Assembly: GCF_050586345.1 (NCBI RefSeq)
Contig: NZ_JBOCEF010000004.1
Span: 95,832 to 159,831 of the forward strand
Reading direction: 5' to 3'
Length of the DNA stretch: 64,000 nt
From: JBOCEF01 sp050586345
GTDB taxonomy: Bacteria; Pseudomonadota; Alphaproteobacteria; Rhodobacterales; Rhodobacteraceae
Shown here: positions 40,594-49,099 of the stretch, in pieces
Layout of the letters: every line of letters begins with the position of its first letter
Numbering within the stretch: position 1 is the first letter of the stretch
Position numbers and translations under genes: made by a program
Notes under the pieces: generated by a model
What the model was told of the DNA's origin: nothing
What the model saw: only the letters and a program-made list of their open reading frames with translations
Databases searched by the model: none

Positions 40594-41595
40594 ATGCCCG
40601 ACGCTCGTCTGTTCCATGTCACGCCCTCGGGCGCCGCGGGTCTGGGTTTCGCCGCCTTCGCGGTGATCGCCCTGCCGTCGCTCGCGGGGAACCGGTGGCT
40701 CTCGGTCTTCACCTCGACCGGCTGCTTCGTGCTGGCCGCCGCGGGGGTGGCCTTCATGTATGCGCGCCTCGGGATGGTGTCGCTGGCGCAGGTCGGCCTG
40801 ATGGGACTGGGGGGCTGGGTGATGCTGCGGCTCAACCACGCCTTCGACTGGCCCTTCGAGGTGAACCTCGCGGCAGCCGCGCTGGTGACCATGGTGTTCG
40901 GCTGGATCATGGCGCTTCCGGCGATGCGGATGCGCGGGCTGTACCTCGCCCTGGTGACGCTGATGGCGGCGGGGGGGCTGGAGATCATGTTCTCGACCTT
41001 CCAGTTCCCCAACGGGGGCGAGGGGTTCTGGGGGGTGAAAACCGGCTCCGCCGCCGCCTTCCGCCGCCCGGCGCCGGCGCAGAGCCCCGAGGATTACCTG
41101 CGTTACGTCGCCGTCTGCGCGACGCTGGGCTTCCTGTTCATCGAGGCGCATCGGCGGCTGTCGCCGGGCCGCGCCTGGGCGATGATCCGCCGGTCCAAGG
41201 CCGCGGCGATGGCCGCGGGGGTGAACGTGACGCTCTACAAGCTCTGGGCCTTCGGGATCTCGGGACTTCTGGCGGGCGGCGCGGGGGGGCTGCTGGCGGG
41301 CTCGCTGGGGCTGCTGGATGACGCGACCTTCCGGGCGCCGGAATCGGTGCTGCTCTTCGCCCTGGCGGTGGTCGGGGGGGCGCGCAGCTGGCTCGGCGTC
41401 ATCATCGCCGCCACGCTCTACCGCATCCTGCCCGCGCTGCTGAACAACTGGGGCGTGGACGCGGACCTGAGCTTCGTGATCTTCGGCGCAGGCCTGCTGC
41501 ATGCCGTCATCACCGCGCCCGACGGCATCGCCGGGCAGGTCGGCGGGCTGGCGCGGGCCCTGGTGTCCGGCCGCAGGCAGGAGGCCGCGCGATGA
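40594..41595 (+). CDS. livM: Branched-chain-type ABC permease (LivM-like)
   Basis: 333 residues, hydrophobic with about 8-9 membrane segments. LivM features: GMVSLAQVGLMGLGGWVM near the second helix, ALPAMRMRGLYLALVTL, and the cytoplasmic coupling loop RAWAMIRRSKAAAMAAGVNV. It pairs with the LivH-like permease in the inner membrane. ATG at 40594 lies 2 bp after the previous stop with GGGAGGGACTG upstream. The symbol reflects family only; transporters of this group also carry amides, urea, aromatic acids and sterol fragments. Confidence 0.85.
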   Translation: MPDARLFHVTPSGAAGLGFAAFAVIALPSLAGNRWLSVFTSTGCFVLAAAGVAFMYARLGMVSLAQVGLMGLGGWVMLRLNHAFDWPFEVNLAAAALVTMVFGWIMALPAMRMRGLYLALVTLMAAGGLEIMFSTFQFPNGGEGFWGVKTGSAAAFRRPAPAQSPEDYLRYVAVCATLGFLFIEAHRRLSPGRAWAMIRRSKAAAMAAGVNVTLYKLWAFGISGLLAGGAGGLLAGSLGLLDDATFRAPESVLLFALAVVGGARSWLGVIIAATLYRILPALLNNWGVDADLSFVIFGAGLLHAVITAPDGIAGQVGGLARALVSGRRQEAAR

Positions 41596-42299
41596 TCACC
41601 GTGGACAACATCACCGTCCGTTTCGGCGGGGTCGTGGCGCTGTCCGGCGTCTCGGCCGAGTTCACCGCCCCCGTGGCGGGGATCATCGGGCCGAACGGGG
41701 CGGGCAAGACGACGCTGATGAACGTCGTCTCGGGCTTCGTGCAGGCGGCCGAGGGGCGGATCGTGCATGACGGGACGGACCTGTTGCGCCTCTCGCCGCA
41801 CCGCCGCGCCCGCTGGGGCCTGCGCCGGTCCTTCCAGAAGGAGGAGGTCGCGGACGACCTCACGGCGCATGAGAACGTGCTGGTGCAGACCGACCACGCC
41901 CGCGGCGCCGGGCGCGGCGAGGAAGCGGGCCGCCTGCTGGAGCTGGTCGGCCTCGCGGACCGCGCCCACGTGCTGGGGCGCGAGCTGACGGGGTTCGAGC
42001 GGCGGCTGGTGGACGTGGCCCGCTGCATGGCCGGGAACCCGCGGCTGGTGATGTTCGACGAGCCCGCCGGGGGCCTGTCGATGGAGGAAACCAAGCGTCT
42101 CGGGGCGCTTTTGCGGGACATTCATGCGCAGACCGGGGCGCAGACGCTGCTGATCGACCATGACGTGGAGCTGATCGCCGAGGTCTGCGAAGAGGTCCTG
42201 GTCCTCGATTTCGGCAAGCGCATCGCCTTCGGGCCGACGGACGCCGTGCTGGCCGATCCGAAGGTGAAGGCCGCGTATCTCGGGACGGAGGAGGTCTGA
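41592..42299 (+). CDS. livG: ABC transporter ATP-binding protein (LivG-like)
   Basis: 235 residues. Walker A IIGPNGAGKTTLMNVVSG, Walker B RLVMFDEPAGGLS and switch His in TLLIDHDVELIAEV. The signature is unusual: ELTGFERRLVDVARCM replaces the common LSxGxQ, so ATP sandwich contacts may be altered. It is shorter than E. coli LivG (about 255). ATGA overlap with livM. Works with LivF to energise the permeases on the cytoplasmic face. Confidence 0.85.
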   Translation: MITVDNITVRFGGVVALSGVSAEFTAPVAGIIGPNGAGKTTLMNVVSGFVQAAEGRIVHDGTDLLRLSPHRRARWGLRRSFQKEEVADDLTAHENVLVQTDHARGAGRGEEAGRLLELVGLADRAHVLGRELTGFERRLVDVARCMAGNPRLVMFDEPAGGLSMEETKRLGALLRDIHAQTGAQTLLIDHDVELIAEVCEEVLVLDFGKRIAFGPTDAVLADPKVKAAYLGTEEV

Positions 42300-42301
42300 G
42301 C

Positions 42302-43036
42302 ATGGCGCTGGAGATCGAGGGCCTGGCGGTCGAGAAGGACGGGCGCAGGGTGGTGCAGGACGTCTCGCTGGTCCTGAACCCCGGCGAGGTGACGGCGGTG
42401 CTGGGGGCCAATGGCGCGGGGAAATCCGAGCTGGTGCTGGCGCCGGCGGGGATGCTGCCGACCGGCGCGGGGCGGATCGTGGTGGACGGGGTGGACCTGA
42501 CCGGCGCCCGCCCCGACGCCATCCGCGCCGCGGGCGTCGCGGCGGTGCCCGAGGGGCACCGGGTGCTGACCGAGCTGTCGGTGGACGACAACCTGCGCGC
42601 CGCCGGAAGCCTGCTGGCCGATGACCTCTCGGGGCGGCTGGCGGACACCTACGCGGTGTTCCCCGAGCTGGCCGAGCGCAAGGGGCAGAAGGCCGGGGGC
42701 CTGTCGGGCGGGCAGCAGCAGATGGTGGCCCTCGGGCATGCCATGATGTGCCGCCCGAAATACCTGCTGATCGACGAGATGTCGCTCGGCCTCGCGCCCT
42801 TGATCGTCAAGCGGCTGATGGGGTTCGTGGCGGATCTGAAGGCCTCGGGCGTCGGCATCCTGTTGATCGAGCAGTTCACCGACCTCGCCCTCGGCGCCTC
42901 GGAGAACGCGATGGTGCTGCGCAGCGGGCGGCCGCGGTTTTCCGGCCCCGCAAGCGCGCTGATCGAGGACAAGGCCCTGTTGGACGAGGCGTATTTCGGC
43001 CTCGAGGCGGCGCGGGAGGCCCGGCATATTGCCTGA
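42302..43036 (+). CDS. livF: ABC transporter ATP-binding protein (LivF-like)
   Basis: 244 residues. Walker A VLGANGAGKSELVLAPAG, Q-loop region VPEGHRVLTELSVDDNL, a canonical signature GGLSGGQQQMVALGHAM, Walker B YLLIDEMSLGLAP (DEM instead of DEP, as often in LivF) and switch His replaced by Gln in LLIEQFTDLALG, which is also usual for LivF. It starts 2 bp after livG and ends the operon. Intact. Confidence 0.88.
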   Translation: MALEIEGLAVEKDGRRVVQDVSLVLNPGEVTAVLGANGAGKSELVLAPAGMLPTGAGRIVVDGVDLTGARPDAIRAAGVAAVPEGHRVLTELSVDDNLRAAGSLLADDLSGRLADTYAVFPELAERKGQKAGGLSGGQQQMVALGHAMMCRPKYLLIDEMSLGLAPLIVKRLMGFVADLKASGVGILLIEQFTDLALGASENAMVLRSGRPRFSGPASALIEDKALLDEAYFGLEAAREARHIA

Positions 43037-43059
43037 GCGCCCCCCGCACGCGCCTGTGG

Positions 43060-43085
43060 CCTGCCCCCTGCCCGGGGGGGGCAGG
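43060..43085. terminator. Possible stem-loop between convergent livF and SDR genes
   Basis: Inverted repeat CCTGCCCC / GGGGCAGG with a 10-nt loop in the 55-bp gap between convergent genes. No T-tract. Confidence 0.4.
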
Positions 43086-43091
43086 GCGGGG

Positions 43092-43856
43092 TCAGACGCT
43101 CATGCCGCCGTCGACCGAGAGGATGGCGCCGGTGGTGAAGCTGGACTGGTCCGAGGCGAGGTAGAGCACCGAGCGCGCCACCTCCTCGGGGCGGGCGTGG
43201 CGGCCCATGGGGATGATGTCGTTGAAGAATTCCGTCCCGTCGCGGCCGATGACCTGCCCAAGGTCGTCCTCGACCGCCTTCTGGAACCCGTTGTCGACGG
43301 GGCCGGGGTTCACGGTGTTCACGCGGATGCCGCGGGGGGCCAGCTCCTTGGCCAGCACCCGCATCAGGCCGGTCTGGGCGTGCTTGGCGGTGATGTAGCC
43401 ATAGACCCCGGGATCGCCGCGCAGCCCGGCGACCGAGCTTGTGATCACGATGCTGCCGCCCCGTTTCATGTGCGGGACCGCGTGCTGCGCCGCCAGGAAC
43501 GCGCCGCGGACATGCACGGCGAGGACGGCGTCGAACGCCTCGAGCGGGTACTCCTCGATCGGGGCCGCGACGCCGAAATTCCCGGCGTTGGAGAACAGGA
43601 TGTCGATGCCGCCGAAGCGCGCGACCGTGGCGGCGACGTAATGCGCGGCGCCCTCCGGGGTCGCCACGTCGGCCTCGACGGTCAGGATGTCCCCGGCCGG
43701 GCCGCCCAGCGCGGCTTCGGCCCGCGCCAGCCCCGCGGCGTCGCGGTCCACCAGCGCGATCCGCGCGCCATGCGCCCGCAACAGCCGGGCGCTCTCCAGC
43801 CCGATGCTGCCCGCCCCGCCCGTCACCAGGGCGGTCTTGCCGTCCAATCCGAACAT
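43092..43856 (-). CDS. Short-chain dehydrogenase/reductase
   Basis: 254 residues, classical SDR: ALVTGGAGSIGLESARLL, acidic cofactor residue in ALVDRDAAGL, LFSNAGNFGVAAP, Ser in IVITSSVAGLRGDPG, Tyr/Lys in YGYITAKHAQTGLMR, and C-terminal ILSVDGGMSV. ATG at 43856 has GGGAGGGACGCGGG upstream; a much longer open frame exists but is unrelated upstream. It is convergent with the transporter operon and divergent from the truncated aldehyde dehydrogenase, with a 96-bp shared promoter gap. Substrate unknown. Confidence 0.86.
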   Translation of the reverse strand: MFGLDGKTALVTGGAGSIGLESARLLRAHGARIALVDRDAAGLARAEAALGGPAGDILTVEADVATPEGAAHYVAATVARFGGIDILFSNAGNFGVAAPIEEYPLEAFDAVLAVHVRGAFLAAQHAVPHMKRGGSIVITSSVAGLRGDPGVYGYITAKHAQTGLMRVLAKELAPRGIRVNTVNPGPVDNGFQKAVEDDLGQVIGRDGTEFFNDIIPMGRHARPEEVARSVLYLASDQSSFTTGAILSVDGGMSV

Positions 43857-43952
43857 CCCGCGTCCCTCCCGCTCGCCGTCCTTGCGCGGCGTTGGGGGAA
43901 GTGTCCGCGCAAGGTGGACCCGATGTCCACGCCCCTTTGAAAGGACCCAGCC

Positions 43953-44903
43953 ATGCTTGACCTGAGCCGCATTTCCGAGCTTCGCGCCGCCCCCGTCGCC
44001 AAGGGGCGCCTGCTGATCGAGGGCGCCTGGCGGGACGCCGCCGATCGCGGTGCGCTGGACGTGCATTCGCCCATCGACGGGTCGGTGCTGACCACCATCG
44101 CCGACGCGACGCAGGAGGACGCCGAGGCCGCCGTCGCCTCGGCCCGCGCGGCGTTCGAGGATGGGCGCTGGTCCGGCCTCGCCCCCGCGGCGCGCAAGGC
44201 GGTGATGCTGAAATGGGCCGACCTGATCGAGGCGGAGGCGCTGGAGCTGGCGGTCCTCGGGGTGCGCGACAACGGCACCGAGATCGGCATGGCGCTGAAG
44301 GCCGAGCCGATGTCGGCGGCGGGCACGATCCGGTATTACGCCGAGGCGCTGGACAAGCTGTATGGCGAGATCGCGCCGACCGCGCCGGGCACGCTGGGGC
44401 TGGTGCATCGCGAACCGGCGGGGGTGGTCGCGGCCATCGTGCCGTGGAACTTCCCGCTGATGATCGGCGCGTGGAAGCTGGGCCCGGCGCTGGCGGCGGG
44501 CTGTTCGGTGGTGCTGAAACCCGCGGAGACCGCTTCGCTGAGCCTCCTGCGGCTGGCGGAACTGGCCATGGAGGCGGGGGTGGCGCCGGGCGACGCCGTG
44601 GCCCAGCGCGAGGTGTTCGGCCCGGTGCTGGCCGTCATTCCCTTCGACACGGAGGAGGAGGCGGTGCGCATCGCCAACGGCACGGAATTCGGCCTCGCCG
44701 CCGCGGTGTGGACCGGGAACCTGTCGCGCGCGCACCGGATGGTGAAGGCGGTGCGGGCGGGGGTCGTGCACGTCAACACCTATGGCGGAGCGGACGGGAC
44801 GGCGCCGCTGGGGGGCGTGAAACAGTCGGGCAACGGGCACGACAAGTCGCTGCACGCCTTCGACAAGCACCTCGACCCGAAGACCGCGTGGATCAAGCTC
44901 TGA
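43953..44903 (+). pseudogene. Aldehyde dehydrogenase with an in-frame deletion of the catalytic core
   Basis: 316 residues where relatives have about 495. The N-terminal half is normal (AGVVAAIVPWNFPLMIGAWKL, VVLKPAETASLSLLRLAEL) up to MEAGVAPG. It then joins directly to DAVAQREVFGPVLAVIPF and a normal C-terminus (LGGVKQSGNGHDKSLHAFDK). The missing segment of about 180 residues contains the catalytic Glu (ELGGKS-type) and Cys (GQxC-type). The reading frame is kept, which points to a real deletion at about 44590 rather than a base error. The product cannot have dehydrogenase activity. AAAGGA precedes the ATG. Confidence 0.85.
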
Positions 44904-44936
44904 GCCGCTGATCCGGGCGGCGGCGCCCCGGTCGAC

Positions 44937-44969
44937 CCGGGCGCGTCCGCCACACGCGGACGCGCCCGG
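44937..44969. terminator. Bidirectional stem-loop between convergent genes
   Basis: Perfect 14-bp inverted repeat (arm CCGGGCGCGTCCGC) with loop CACAC, 33 bp after the truncated aldehyde dehydrogenase and 160 bp after the acyl-CoA dehydrogenase end on the other strand. Very stable stem, no T-run. Confidence 0.55.
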
Positions 44970-45130
44970 ATCCGTGGCGAAGGGCTTCCCCACCCCTCGC
45001 CCGCGCGCGGCCCCCCCGGGTCCGCGCGCAGCAGCCCCCGCGCCGCCGACCCTCCCGGTGGGCGACGTGGGGGCCGCGACGCCCCGGCCCCCCCTCGGGG
45101 CCAGGGCGATCCGCGTCAGGTCATGCCCGC

Positions 45131-46762
45131 TCAGAGCATGTCGGGATCGAGGGCGCAGGCCGCCTCGGCCCGGGCCATCTCGGCATCGGCGAAATGGAGG
45201 GCGAAGCGCGCCAGGCGCCGCTCCCGATCCCCCACCCGCGCCAGCCGCAGGGCCAGCTGCGCGCGCATCATCGCCCAGCCCGCGCGCAGGCAGCCGTCGG
45301 CGGCCAGCAGGCGCGCGGGGGTCGAGACGCCCTCGGCCGTCAGCCCCTCGGCGAGGCCGAGGAAGCGGCGCAGGATCCGCTCGGCCTCGGCGTTCAGCGG
45401 GTCGGGATGGGCGGCGCGTTCCTCGGCGAAGCGGGCGACCACGGCCTTGAGGCCCGCGCCCTCGTCCTTCAGCAGGCGGCGCATCAGGAAGTCCTGGCCC
45501 TGCATCCCGGTGGCGCCTTCGAAGATGGTGATGATGCGGCTGTCGCGCAGGTGGCGTTCCACCGGCCATTCGCGGGTGTAGCCGGCGCCGCCGAAGACCT
45601 GCAGCGCCTGCGAGGCGCAGTCGAAGCCCGCCTCGCCGCCGAAGGTCTTGGCGAGCGGCAGAAGGAAGGCGGCGCGGGCGGCGGCGGAGGCGTCGCCTGC
45701 GCGGGATTCGTCCAGCGCCACGGCGCATTCGAATAGCATCGCCGTCGCCAGCGCCGCGTCGGCGTCGAGCTGCGCCAGCATCCGCTTCACGTCCGGGTGG
45801 GTGTCGATGGCGACCGCGGGCTGGTCGGGGCGCCCGCCCTGGGTCCGCTCGGCGGCGTAGCGCGTGGCGAGCTCGGCCGAGGCCAGCGCCATGGCGACGC
45901 CATGGGCGCCGGACTGAAGCCGCATCACCTCGATCATGTGGAACATGACGGCGAGGCCGCGGCCCGGCTTGCCGATCATCCGCGCCTGCGCGCCTTCGAA
46001 GTTCAGCACGCAGGTGGGGGAGCCGTGGAGGCCCAGCTTCTCCTCGATCCGCTCGAGGACGATATGGTTGTCGGCGCCGTCATCCGTGGTGTTGGCGACG
46101 AGGAACAGGGAGAGGCCGCGGGTGCCTTCCTCGGGCGCGCCGGTGCGCGCGAGGCAGAGATGGCCGATGCGCGCGGTCATGTCGTGATCGCCCGAGCTGA
46201 TCCAGCATTTCTTGCCGTAGAGGCGCCACGCATCGCCATCCGCCTCGGCCCGCGTGCGGATGCGGCCCACGTCGGACCCGGCGTCGGGTTCCGAGATGCA
46301 GATGGTCATCGCCCATTCGGCGGCGGCGATCTTCGGGCCCCACTCGGCCGCCATGTCGGGGGCGACGGCGGCGAGAAGGTGCATCCCCGCGCGGGCCGAG
46401 GCGCCGGCCATCATCAGCGGCGTCGCCTCGCCCTCGAAGAACAGCGAGGCGGCGATGTGCAGCGCCGTGGGCAGGCCCTGGCCGCCGAACTCCTCGGGCA
46501 GGTCGGTGGTCAGCCAGCCGTTCTCGCCCATGAAGCGATACGCCTCGCCCGAGCCCTCGGGCATCTTCACCCGCCCGTCCACGAGCTGCGCGTGGACCGC
46601 GTCGGCGGTGGCGGCGGCGGGGGCGAGGACCTCGCGCGTCACCCGCGCCGCCTCGGACAGGATCCCGGCGACGTCGTCGGCGTCGAGTCCGGCGCGCGCG
46701 GCCTGGGCGTCCCAGCCGGGGGTCTGGGCCAGCAGGGCGGGGATCAGCTGTTCGGCGTTCAT
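45131..46762 (-). CDS. Acyl-CoA dehydrogenase (long, DmdC/AidB-like subgroup)
   Basis: 543 residues, longer than the classical 380-residue enzymes and matching the subgroup with an extra C-terminal domain. N-terminal helical domain to about 150, flavin-binding block WAMTICISEPDAGSDVGRIR, IKGKKxWIS-like YGKKCWISSGDHDM, then LHGSPTCVLNFEGAQARMIG. The region TIFEGATGMQGQDFLMRRLL holds the expected catalytic Glu. It forms a 2,3-double bond in an acyl-CoA with FAD. ATG at 46762 starts the recognisable fold. Its promoter region is shared with the divergent SDR gene at 47018. Acyl substrate unknown. Confidence 0.85.
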   Translation of the reverse strand: MNAEQLIPALLAQTPGWDAQAARAGLDADDVAGILSEAARVTREVLAPAAATADAVHAQLVDGRVKMPEGSGEAYRFMGENGWLTTDLPEEFGGQGLPTALHIAASLFFEGEATPLMMAGASARAGMHLLAAVAPDMAAEWGPKIAAAEWAMTICISEPDAGSDVGRIRTRAEADGDAWRLYGKKCWISSGDHDMTARIGHLCLARTGAPEEGTRGLSLFLVANTTDDGADNHIVLERIEEKLGLHGSPTCVLNFEGAQARMIGKPGRGLAVMFHMIEVMRLQSGAHGVAMALASAELATRYAAERTQGGRPDQPAVAIDTHPDVKRMLAQLDADAALATAMLFECAVALDESRAGDASAAARAAFLLPLAKTFGGEAGFDCASQALQVFGGAGYTREWPVERHLRDSRIITIFEGATGMQGQDFLMRRLLKDEGAGLKAVVARFAEERAAHPDPLNAEAERILRRFLGLAEGLTAEGVSTPARLLAADGCLRAGWAMMRAQLALRLARVGDRERRLARFALHFADAEMARAEAACALDPDML

Positions 46763-46837
46763 GGCGGCGGCTCCGGTTGCGGCGACTCCGGGAACGCGCG
46801 ACTCGGGAGCGGCGCGATTTAGGTAAGTCGCATAACA

Positions 46838-46855
46838 ATTGACGTGCATATCAAT
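46838..46855. promoter_or_regulatory. AT-rich palindrome in the divergent dehydrogenase promoter
   Basis: ATTGA-8 bp-TCAAT (46838-46855) inside an unusually AT-rich 50-bp patch between the acyl-CoA dehydrogenase and SDR genes. Possible TetR- or AraC-type site; no regulator gene is adjacent. Confidence 0.3.
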
Positions 46856-47017
46856 GCCCCCGCGGGCAGGCAATGGTTTTAACCGACGTGGCGTCAGGCC
46901 GGGCGCGGGGCGGCGGCTCGGCGCAAGACGCGGGGCGCGGGGCTGCGATGATCCCCCGCGACGCGCGCGGCCGGGACGGCCCCGCGCCCGCGCTGCGAAA
47001 CGGGAGGAAACCGCGCC

Positions 47018-47791
47018 ATGAGCCTGAAGCTGTTCGACCTGAGCGGGCGCACCGCGCTGATCACCGGGGGATCCCGCGGGCTGGGCCTGCAGATCGCCGA
47101 GGCGTACGGCGCGGCGGGGGCGAAGCTGGTGCTGACCGCCCGCAAGCGGCACGAGCTGGACGAGGCCGCCGCGCACCTGGGCGCGATGGGGGCCGAGGTG
47201 GCCACGGTCGCGTGCGACCTGACCGAGATCGACACGATCCCCGACGTGGCGGCGCAGGCGGGGGCGGCCTTCGGGGGGATCGACATCCTGGTGAACAACG
47301 CCGGGACCAGCTGGGGCGCGCCGATGGAGGCGCACCCGCTCGACGGCTGGAACAAGGTGATGACGCTGAACGTCACCGCGCCCTACGTGCTGACGCAGGA
47401 GGTGGGCAAACGCTTCATGCTGCCCGCCGGGTCGGGGCGGATCGTCAACATCGCCTCGGTCGCGGGGCTGGGCGGCAACCGCGCGGATCTCGAGATGTAC
47501 ACCATCGCCTACAACACCTCGAAGGGGGCGATGATCACCTTCACCCGGGCGCTGGCGACGGAATGGGGGCCGCGCGGGATCAACGTCAACGCGCTGGCGC
47601 CGGGGTTCTTCCCGTCGAAGCTGGCGCAGGTGCTGATGGACCGGCTGGAAGAGAAGATGATGCCCGGGATCCCGCTGCGCCGCTTCGGCGGGGAAGAGGA
47701 CCTGAAGGGCCCGGCGCTGCTGCTCGCCTCGGATGCGGGGCGGCATATCACGGGCGAATGCATCGCCGTCGACGGCGGGATGATGGCCTGA
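47018..47791 (+). CDS. Short-chain dehydrogenase/reductase (divergent from acyl-CoA dehydrogenase)
   Basis: 257 residues, classical SDR: ALITGGSRGLGLQIAEAYG with Arg in LTARKRHELDE (NADP-leaning), ILVNNAGTSWGAP, Ser in IVNIASVAGLGG, Tyr/Lys in TIAYNTSKGAMITFTR and C-terminal CIAVDGGMMA. ATG at 47018 follows GGGAGGAAACCGCGCC. Sharing a promoter gap with an acyl-CoA dehydrogenase suggests a beta-oxidation-like role, for example 3-hydroxyacyl oxidation or a gluconate-5-dehydrogenase-like reaction; neither is certain. Confidence 0.86.
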   Translation: MSLKLFDLSGRTALITGGSRGLGLQIAEAYGAAGAKLVLTARKRHELDEAAAHLGAMGAEVATVACDLTEIDTIPDVAAQAGAAFGGIDILVNNAGTSWGAPMEAHPLDGWNKVMTLNVTAPYVLTQEVGKRFMLPAGSGRIVNIASVAGLGGNRADLEMYTIAYNTSKGAMITFTRALATEWGPRGINVNALAPGFFPSKLAQVLMDRLEEKMMPGIPLRRFGGEEDLKGPALLLASDAGRHITGECIAVDGGMMA

Positions 47792-47980
47792 CGGCGGGTC
47801 CGCGGGCGGGGGCGGGGGCGGGGCGCCGCCGCGCCCGCAGGGATGCGGCGCGGGCGGGCGAGCGGGGGCTTCACGCCCCCCGAGCCCGGCCGCCCCCGCG
47901 AAACGGCCCCCAATGCGCCGAAGCCCGGCGAGGGAGCGTGCGCCCGCTCGGGGGGGACAGGCCCCCCGCTCACGCGCGCA

Positions 47981-47997
47981 GGCGGCGTTCCGCCGCC
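47981..47997 (-). terminator. Short stem-loop after gbcB
   Basis: GGCGGCG-TTC-CGCCGCC, 7-bp perfect stem with 3-nt loop, 13 bp beyond the gbcB stop on the minus strand. It lies in a 219-bp GC-rich spacer that holds nothing else recognisable. Confidence 0.4.
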
Positions 47998-48010
47998 GGG
48001 GCGCCCGGGA

Positions 48011-49099
48011 TCAGGCCTCGAGCACCACCTTGCCGATGGGATGCGAGCAGCAGGCGAGGACATAGCCCGCCTCGATGTCGTCCTCGGTGATGCCGCCGTT
48101 GTGGACCATGTGGACCTGGCCCTCCACCTTCTTGGTCTTGCACGCGCCGCAGACGCCGAAGGTGCAGCCCGAGGGGATCGGCGCCCCGGCCGCGCGCGCG
48201 ACGTTGAGCAGCGTGTCCGTCTCGTTGCAGCGGGCCGAGAGGCCGGAGCTGGCGAACACCACCTCGGCGCGGCTCTCCTCGTCGGGCACCACGTCCTCGG
48301 CCGGGGCGGGCTCCTCCGGCGCGGGGGGGTGGAAGCTCTCCTGGAAATACCGCTCCATGTCGAAGCCGAGGCCGGTCAGCGCCTCGCGCACCGCCTGCAT
48401 GAAGGCGTCCGGCCCGCAGCAATAGACGTCGCGCTCGAGGTAGTCGGGCGCCATCAGGCCCAGCATCAGCTGGTTGAAGCGGCCCTGGTAGCCGGTCCAG
48501 GGCTTGTACGGATCGGGGCCGGAGACGACCCATTTCAGGTCGATCCCCTCCATCCGCGAAGCCATCGTCTCCATCCGCTGGCGGAAGATGATCTCGGACG
48601 GGCGCCGGGCGCAGTTCACCGCCACGATGTCCATCTCGCGCCCGGAATCGTAGAGCCAGGTCATCATCGAGTTCATCGGGGTGATCCCCGACCCGGCCGA
48701 GATGAAGAGCAGCTTGCGCGACGGGCGCCCGGCGCAGGTGAAGTTCCCCGCCGGGCCATGCGCCTTCAGCGTCATCCCCTTGACCAGGTTGTCGATCATC
48801 CAGCGCGCGCCGATGGACCCGTCCTGCGCCTTCACGGTGATGGTCAGCGAGGTCGGCCGCGACGGCGAGGAGGAGATGGTGAAGGTGCGCAGCAGCGGCC
48901 CGCCCGGCACCGGCAGCTCCAGCGTCAGGAACTGGCCGGGCAGGAAGTGGAACAGCGCGCCCGAGGGGGACTGGAAGCTGAACGTGACCACGTCCGGCGC
49001 CTCGGGCAGGCTGGCCACGCATTCCAGCGGCTCGGCATCGGTCCACCAGGACGCGGGCGAGGGGCGGGGGCCGCCCGGCAGGGTCGCGGGGGCGTTCAT
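48011..49099 (-). CDS. gbcB: Reductase component of Rieske demethylase (hybrid FAD/NAD + 2Fe-2S; GbcB-like)
   Basis: 362 residues. An N-terminal ferredoxin-NADP-reductase-like module has the flavin motif RTFTISSSPSRP and the nucleotide motif LLFISAGSGITPMNSM and CCGPDAFMQAV. A proline-rich linker (about 255-275) joins it to a C-terminal plant-type 2Fe-2S domain with Cys ligands in GCTFGVCGACKTKKVEG and LACCSHPIG. It passes electrons from NAD(P)H to the Rieske oxygenase encoded upstream (4-bp overlap). Domain order matches GbcB of glycine betaine demethylation and the related stachydrine and carnitine systems. Confidence 0.83.
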   Translation of the reverse strand: MNAPATLPGGPRPSPASWWTDAEPLECVASLPEAPDVVTFSFQSPSGALFHFLPGQFLTLELPVPGGPLLRTFTISSSPSRPTSLTITVKAQDGSIGARWMIDNLVKGMTLKAHGPAGNFTCAGRPSRKLLFISAGSGITPMNSMMTWLYDSGREMDIVAVNCARRPSEIIFRQRMETMASRMEGIDLKWVVSGPDPYKPWTGYQGRFNQLMLGLMAPDYLERDVYCCGPDAFMQAVREALTGLGFDMERYFQESFHPPAPEEPAPAEDVVPDEESRAEVVFASSGLSARCNETDTLLNVARAAGAPIPSGCTFGVCGACKTKKVEGQVHMVHNGGITEDDIEAGYVLACCSHPIGKVVLEA

